Source: Halogeometricum sp. S1BR25-6
GTDB lineage: Archaea; Halobacteriota; Halobacteria; Halobacteriales; Haloferacaceae
Direction of reading: 5' to 3'
DNA: 64,000 nucleotides
Assembly (NCBI RefSeq): GCF_031624495.1
Contig: NZ_JAMQOP010000004.1
Location: forward strand, 186,001-250,000
The translations under genes were made by a program, and so were the position numbers. Shown here piece after piece: positions 61,325 to 64,000 of the stretch. How positions within the stretch are numbered: the first letter of the stretch is position 1; each line of letters begins with the position of its first letter. The notes beneath the pieces are model-generated. The model saw nothing but the letters and a program-made list of their open reading frames with translations. It did not search any database and was not told the DNA's origin.

Positions 61325-62572
61325 TTACCGGGCTTTCGTCACGTCGTCGACGGGGTAGCCGGCCTCTTCGAGCGAATCGATGATGGACGCCGCGTGCTGC
61401 TCGCCGTTGGTTTCGACGTCGAACACGAGGTATGCCTCGCCGACTTCGAGGTCCTGGATGGACCGGTCGTGGCGGACGTTGCGGATGTTCGCCCCGTGAG
61501 CGGCGATACAGCCGGATATCTCCTGCATCTTCCCGGGTTGGTCGTCGATATGCACCCTGAGCTGGAGGAGCTGTCGCCGCTCCGTGAGCGCATGGACCAA
61601 CACCGTCTGTAACTGCGTCATGTCGAGATTCCCGCCGCAGAGCAGCGGCATCACCGTCTCGCCGCTCACGTCCAGTTCGTCGCTCAGGAGCGCCGCGACC
61701 GACGCGGCGCCCGCCCCCTCGACGACCTGCTTGGCCCGTTCGAGGAGCACGAGGATGGCGCGGGCGATTTCGGTGTCCGAGACGGTGACCACCTCGTCCA
61801 CGTTGCGCTGGATGATATCGAGCGTCGTTCGCGAGATACCGCCGGTCGCGATGCCGTCCGCGATGGTGTCGACTTCGTCGAGCGTCACCGGGATTCCCTT
61901 GTCCAGGCTCTTGTGGACCGTCTCCGCCCCGGTCGCCTGCACGCCGACGACGCGCGTCTCCGGGGAGAGGTGTTTGATCGCCGTCGAGATGCCCGAGATG
62001 AGTCCGCCGCCGCCGATGGGGACGACCACCGTGTCGATGTCGGGGCAGTCGTGGTACATCTCGGCGCCCAGCGTTCCCTGCCCGGCGATGATGTCCGTAT
62101 CGTCGTAGGCGTGGACGAACTCCGCGTCCGTCCCTTCGACGGCCGACTGCGCCCGCGACATGGTCTCTTGGAAGTCCTTGCCGACCAGTTCGACTGTGGC
62201 GCCGTAGTCGCGCGTCGCATCGACCTTCGTCTGCGGGGCGTTCTCCGGCATGTATATCGTCGAGTCGGCCCCGCACTTCGTCGCCGCCAGCGCGACGCCC
62301 TGCGCGTGGTTGCCGGCGCTCGCCGCGACGAAGCTATCGACGCCGCGCTCGACGTCCTGGCTGATCTTGTTGTACGCCCCTCTGGTCTTGAACGAACCCG
62401 TCCACTGGAGGTGCTCCATCTTCAGGTAGACCTCCGCGTCGACGAATCCGCCGAGCGACGTGCTCCGCTCGACCGGCGTGTGCTTTACCACCGTCTCGTC
62501 GTCGAGTCGTTCGCGCGCCTGTTCGATGTCTGCGTACCGGACAGAAAGCCCGTCCGTGTCGTCGTCGGTCAT
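61325..62572 (-). CDS. ilvA: Threonine ammonia-lyase (catabolic type with ACT domain)
   Basis: A 415-residue PLP enzyme that converts threonine to 2-oxobutyrate (and often serine to pyruvate) through 2-aminoenoate intermediates. Features are HTPVERSTSLGGF, LQWTGSFKTRGAYNKI (PLP Lys), SAGNHAQGVALAA, VVVPIGGGGLISGISTAI (phosphate loop) and GISRTTLDII. A C-terminal ACT domain follows (QLRVHIDDQPGKMQEISGC). A single ACT suggests control by one amino acid. ATG 62572. It lies between the betaine carrier and the dimethylglycine dehydrogenase-like gene on the same strand. Confidence 0.93.
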   Translation of the reverse strand: MTDDDTDGLSVRYADIEQARERLDDETVVKHTPVERSTSLGGFVDAEVYLKMEHLQWTGSFKTRGAYNKISQDVERGVDSFVAASAGNHAQGVALAATKCGADSTIYMPENAPQTKVDATRDYGATVELVGKDFQETMSRAQSAVEGTDAEFVHAYDDTDIIAGQGTLGAEMYHDCPDIDTVVVPIGGGGLISGISTAIKHLSPETRVVGVQATGAETVHKSLDKGIPVTLDEVDTIADGIATGGISRTTLDIIQRNVDEVVTVSDTEIARAILVLLERAKQVVEGAGAASVAALLSDELDVSGETVMPLLCGGNLDMTQLQTVLVHALTERRQLLQLRVHIDDQPGKMQEISGCIAAHGANIRNVRHDRSIQDLEVGEAYLVFDVETNGEQHAASIIDSLEEAGYPVDDVTKAR

Positions 62573-62666
62573 GAGTAGTAGGTGAGGTGGGGATGAATCG
62601 TTCGTGAGTGTGGGTCAGTCGTGAGTGGCGGTATCGTCCCGAATCGGTGGGATACGACCGGTTGCG

Positions 62667-64000
62667 CTACCGGATGATCTTCTCCCGGCCGGGGTCGAAC
62701 AGCGGTTCCTCGCGCACGGTCGCGTCGTACAGTTCTCCCTCGCACCGGATCTGCACGTCCGTTCCGGCCTCGGCGTACTGACTCGGGACGTACGTGTACG
62801 CGATAGACTCTCCGATCGTGTAGCCGTAGTCGCCGGCCTGAACGTAGCCGATGGCCTCGCCGTCCTTCAGCACCGGCCGCCCGCTCAGGGCGATGTCGGT
62901 CGAATCGTCGAGCGTGAGGGGGGTGATTCGGGAGTCGATTCCCTCCTCCTTCGCGGCTTCGAGCGCGTCCTTGCCGACGAAGTCAGTGTCCATATCGACG
63001 GCGAACGGGAGGCCGGCCTCGAACGGGTTGGAGTCGGTGTCGATGTCGGTCCCCCAGAGGCGGAATCCCTTCTCGAGGCGCATCGATTCGAGGGCGCCGC
63101 CGCCCATCGGCCGCACGTCGAGGTCCTGACCGGCCTCCCACAGCGTCTCCCAGAGGCGCCGGCCGTACTCGCTGGGCGTCCACAGTTCCCAGCCGAGTTC
63201 GCCGACGTACGAGACGCGCAGGGCGATGACCGGCACGTCGCCGACGTACATCTGCTTCGCACTGAAGTACGGGAAGCCCTCGTTCGTGACGTCGGCGTCG
63301 GTACAGCGCTGGAGCAGGAGGCGGGACTTCGGACCCCAGAGACCGATGGTGGACTTCGCGCCCTCCTCGACGTGGACGGAGACGGTGTCAGGGGCGTGCT
63401 CTTCGAGCCACGACCCGTGGATGCGCGGGGAGTTGCCGCCGCCGGTCGTCACCATGTACTCGTCGTCGCCGAGTCGGACGACGGTGACGTCCGCGAGGAT
63501 GCCGCCGCCCTCGTTCAAGAGGAGCGAGTAGCGCACCTTCCCCTCCTCGATGTCCATGTCGTTGCTACACACCCGTTGGAGGAACTCGCCGCTCCCCTCG
63601 CCCGACACCATAATCGAGCTGAACGTCGTCATGTCGAACATCGACACGTGCTCGCGCGTGTGGAGGTGTTCGGCTCCCTGGATGGGCGAACGGTTCACCC
63701 CCTGCCAGCCGTCCTGCTCCGGAATCTGGTCTTCGTACCGGTCGACGAGGTCGGCGTTGGACTCGTAGTACTGGGCGCTCTCCCAGCCGCCGCTCTGAAC
63801 GAACTCGGCACCGAGGTCGCGCTGTTGTTCGTAGAACGGACTGGTCCGCAGTCCGCGGTGGTCGTCGGGCTGCCAGCGCGGTTCGACGATGCTGTACACC
63901 TGCTCGTAGCGCTTGGCGCCGCGGTCGACGAAGAAGTCCTTCTCGCCGGCGTGCGGCTCGAAGCGCCGGACGTGGATGCCGCCGGAGTCGACCGGTCCGG
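62667..64000 (-). CDS. Dimethylglycine/sarcosine dehydrogenase-like protein with GcvT domain, N-terminal part outside the window
   Basis: The frame is open to base 64000, so the gene continues beyond. The visible 444 residues contain the end of the FAD-dependent oxidase part (HVRRFEPHAGEKDFFVDRGA, then KRYEQVYSIVEPRW) and a full GcvT/aminomethyltransferase domain: EHVSMFDMTTFSSIMVSGEG, RVSYVGELGWELWTPSEYG, GALESMRLEKGFRLWGTDID and FVGKDALEAAKEEG. Proteins of this design (DMGDH, SARDH) remove methyl groups from dimethylglycine or sarcosine and pass them to tetrahydrofolate. The internal GTG at about 63899 is not the true start. This fits the betaine carrier in the same block and the folate genes upstream. 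Confidence 0.85.
   Translation of the reverse strand, partial: GPVDSGGIHVRRFEPHAGEKDFFVDRGAKRYEQVYSIVEPRWQPDDHRGLRTSPFYEQQRDLGAEFVQSGGWESAQYYESNADLVDRYEDQIPEQDGWQGVNRSPIQGAEHLHTREHVSMFDMTTFSSIMVSGEGSGEFLQRVCSNDMDIEEGKVRYSLLLNEGGGILADVTVVRLGDDEYMVTTGGGNSPRIHGSWLEEHAPDTVSVHVEEGAKSTIGLWGPKSRLLLQRCTDADVTNEGFPYFSAKQMYVGDVPVIALRVSYVGELGWELWTPSEYGRRLWETLWEAGQDLDVRPMGGGALESMRLEKGFRLWGTDIDTDSNPFEAGLPFAVDMDTDFVGKDALEAAKEEGIDSRITPLTLDDSTDIALSGRPVLKDGEAIGYVQAGDYGYTIGESIAYTYVPSQYAEAGTDVQIRCEGELYDATVREEPLFDPGREKIIR

Noticed and set aside
1-64000. CRISPR arrays, tRNA or rRNA genes, and defence-system genes
   Set aside because: No regularly spaced repeats, cloverleaf-like genes, rRNA sequence, Cas, restriction or toxin-antitoxin motifs were recognised on reading both strands; a dedicated search (tRNAscan, CRISPR finders) would be decisive.

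Overview
The window is chromosomal or megaplasmid DNA of a halophilic archaeon (class Halobacteria). The DNA is GC-rich, the proteins are strongly acidic, and many short proteins belong to families seen only in haloarchaea. Regulators are archaeal types (Lrp/AsnC with a TrkA-C domain, TbsP, TrmB, IclR). Many start codons lie about 25-30 bases downstream of a TATA-like box, as expected for leaderless haloarchaeal mRNAs. The genus cannot be fixed from the sequence. No rRNA, tRNA, CRISPR array or intact transposase was seen.

Layout. 1-4.5 kb: the end of a DHH phosphoesterase gene, an Lrp/TrkA-C regulator, TbsP, the frameshifted tail of an ABC substrate-binding protein, and a beta-keto acid cleavage enzyme overlapped by a small Cys-containing ORF. 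4.7-14.7 kb: transport and aromatic/organic acid genes (AEC permease, Fe-type alcohol dehydrogenase, gentisate dioxygenase, MBL hydrolase, SLC13 permease, acyl-CoA synthetase), a UbiA prenyltransferase and an IclR regulator. 15-18.4 kb: a one-strand sugar set (Gfo/Idh/MocA oxidoreductase, sugar isomerase, AGE epimerase). 18.4-25.7 kb: an 86-bp hairpin repeat, a glycosyltransferase broken by an in-frame TGA, a frameshifted small gene, a UbiA-lycopene cyclase fusion, haloarchaeal small proteins, a PurD-like ATP-grasp protein and a PAC2 protein. 25.8-36.6 kb: central metabolism (malic enzyme-phosphotransacetylase fusion, an lpdA / fused E1 / E2 2-oxoacid dehydrogenase cluster, rhodanese). 36.7-40.4 kb: small zinc, membrane and winged-helix proteins, a DJ-1/PfpI protein and an aldo/keto reductase.

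40.7-52.6 kb is a second carbohydrate island: a Tat-exported GH3 glucosidase divergent from a TrmB regulator, an aldo/keto reductase, a D-xylose dehydrogenase-like oxidoreductase, a Gfo/Idh/MocA-aldo/keto reductase fusion, an enolase-superfamily enzyme and an MFS carrier. It is followed by 1.4 kb of gene-poor, partly AT-rich DNA with a perfect palindrome. 54-58.9 kb is a folate-linked group: folD, a PabB/TrpE-PabA/TrpG pair, ridA and folE. 59-64 kb holds a BCCT betaine carrier, threonine ammonia-lyase and a dimethylglycine/sarcosine dehydrogenase-like gene running off the window, which suggests uptake and breakdown of methylated glycines.

The most unusual items are the two 86-bp hairpins, 40 kb apart, with compensating base changes; the UbiA-lycopene cyclase fusion; the Gfo/Idh/MocA-aldo/keto reductase fusion; the single-chain E1 with a Glu-to-Tyr change; and three independently broken genes in the first 21 kb.
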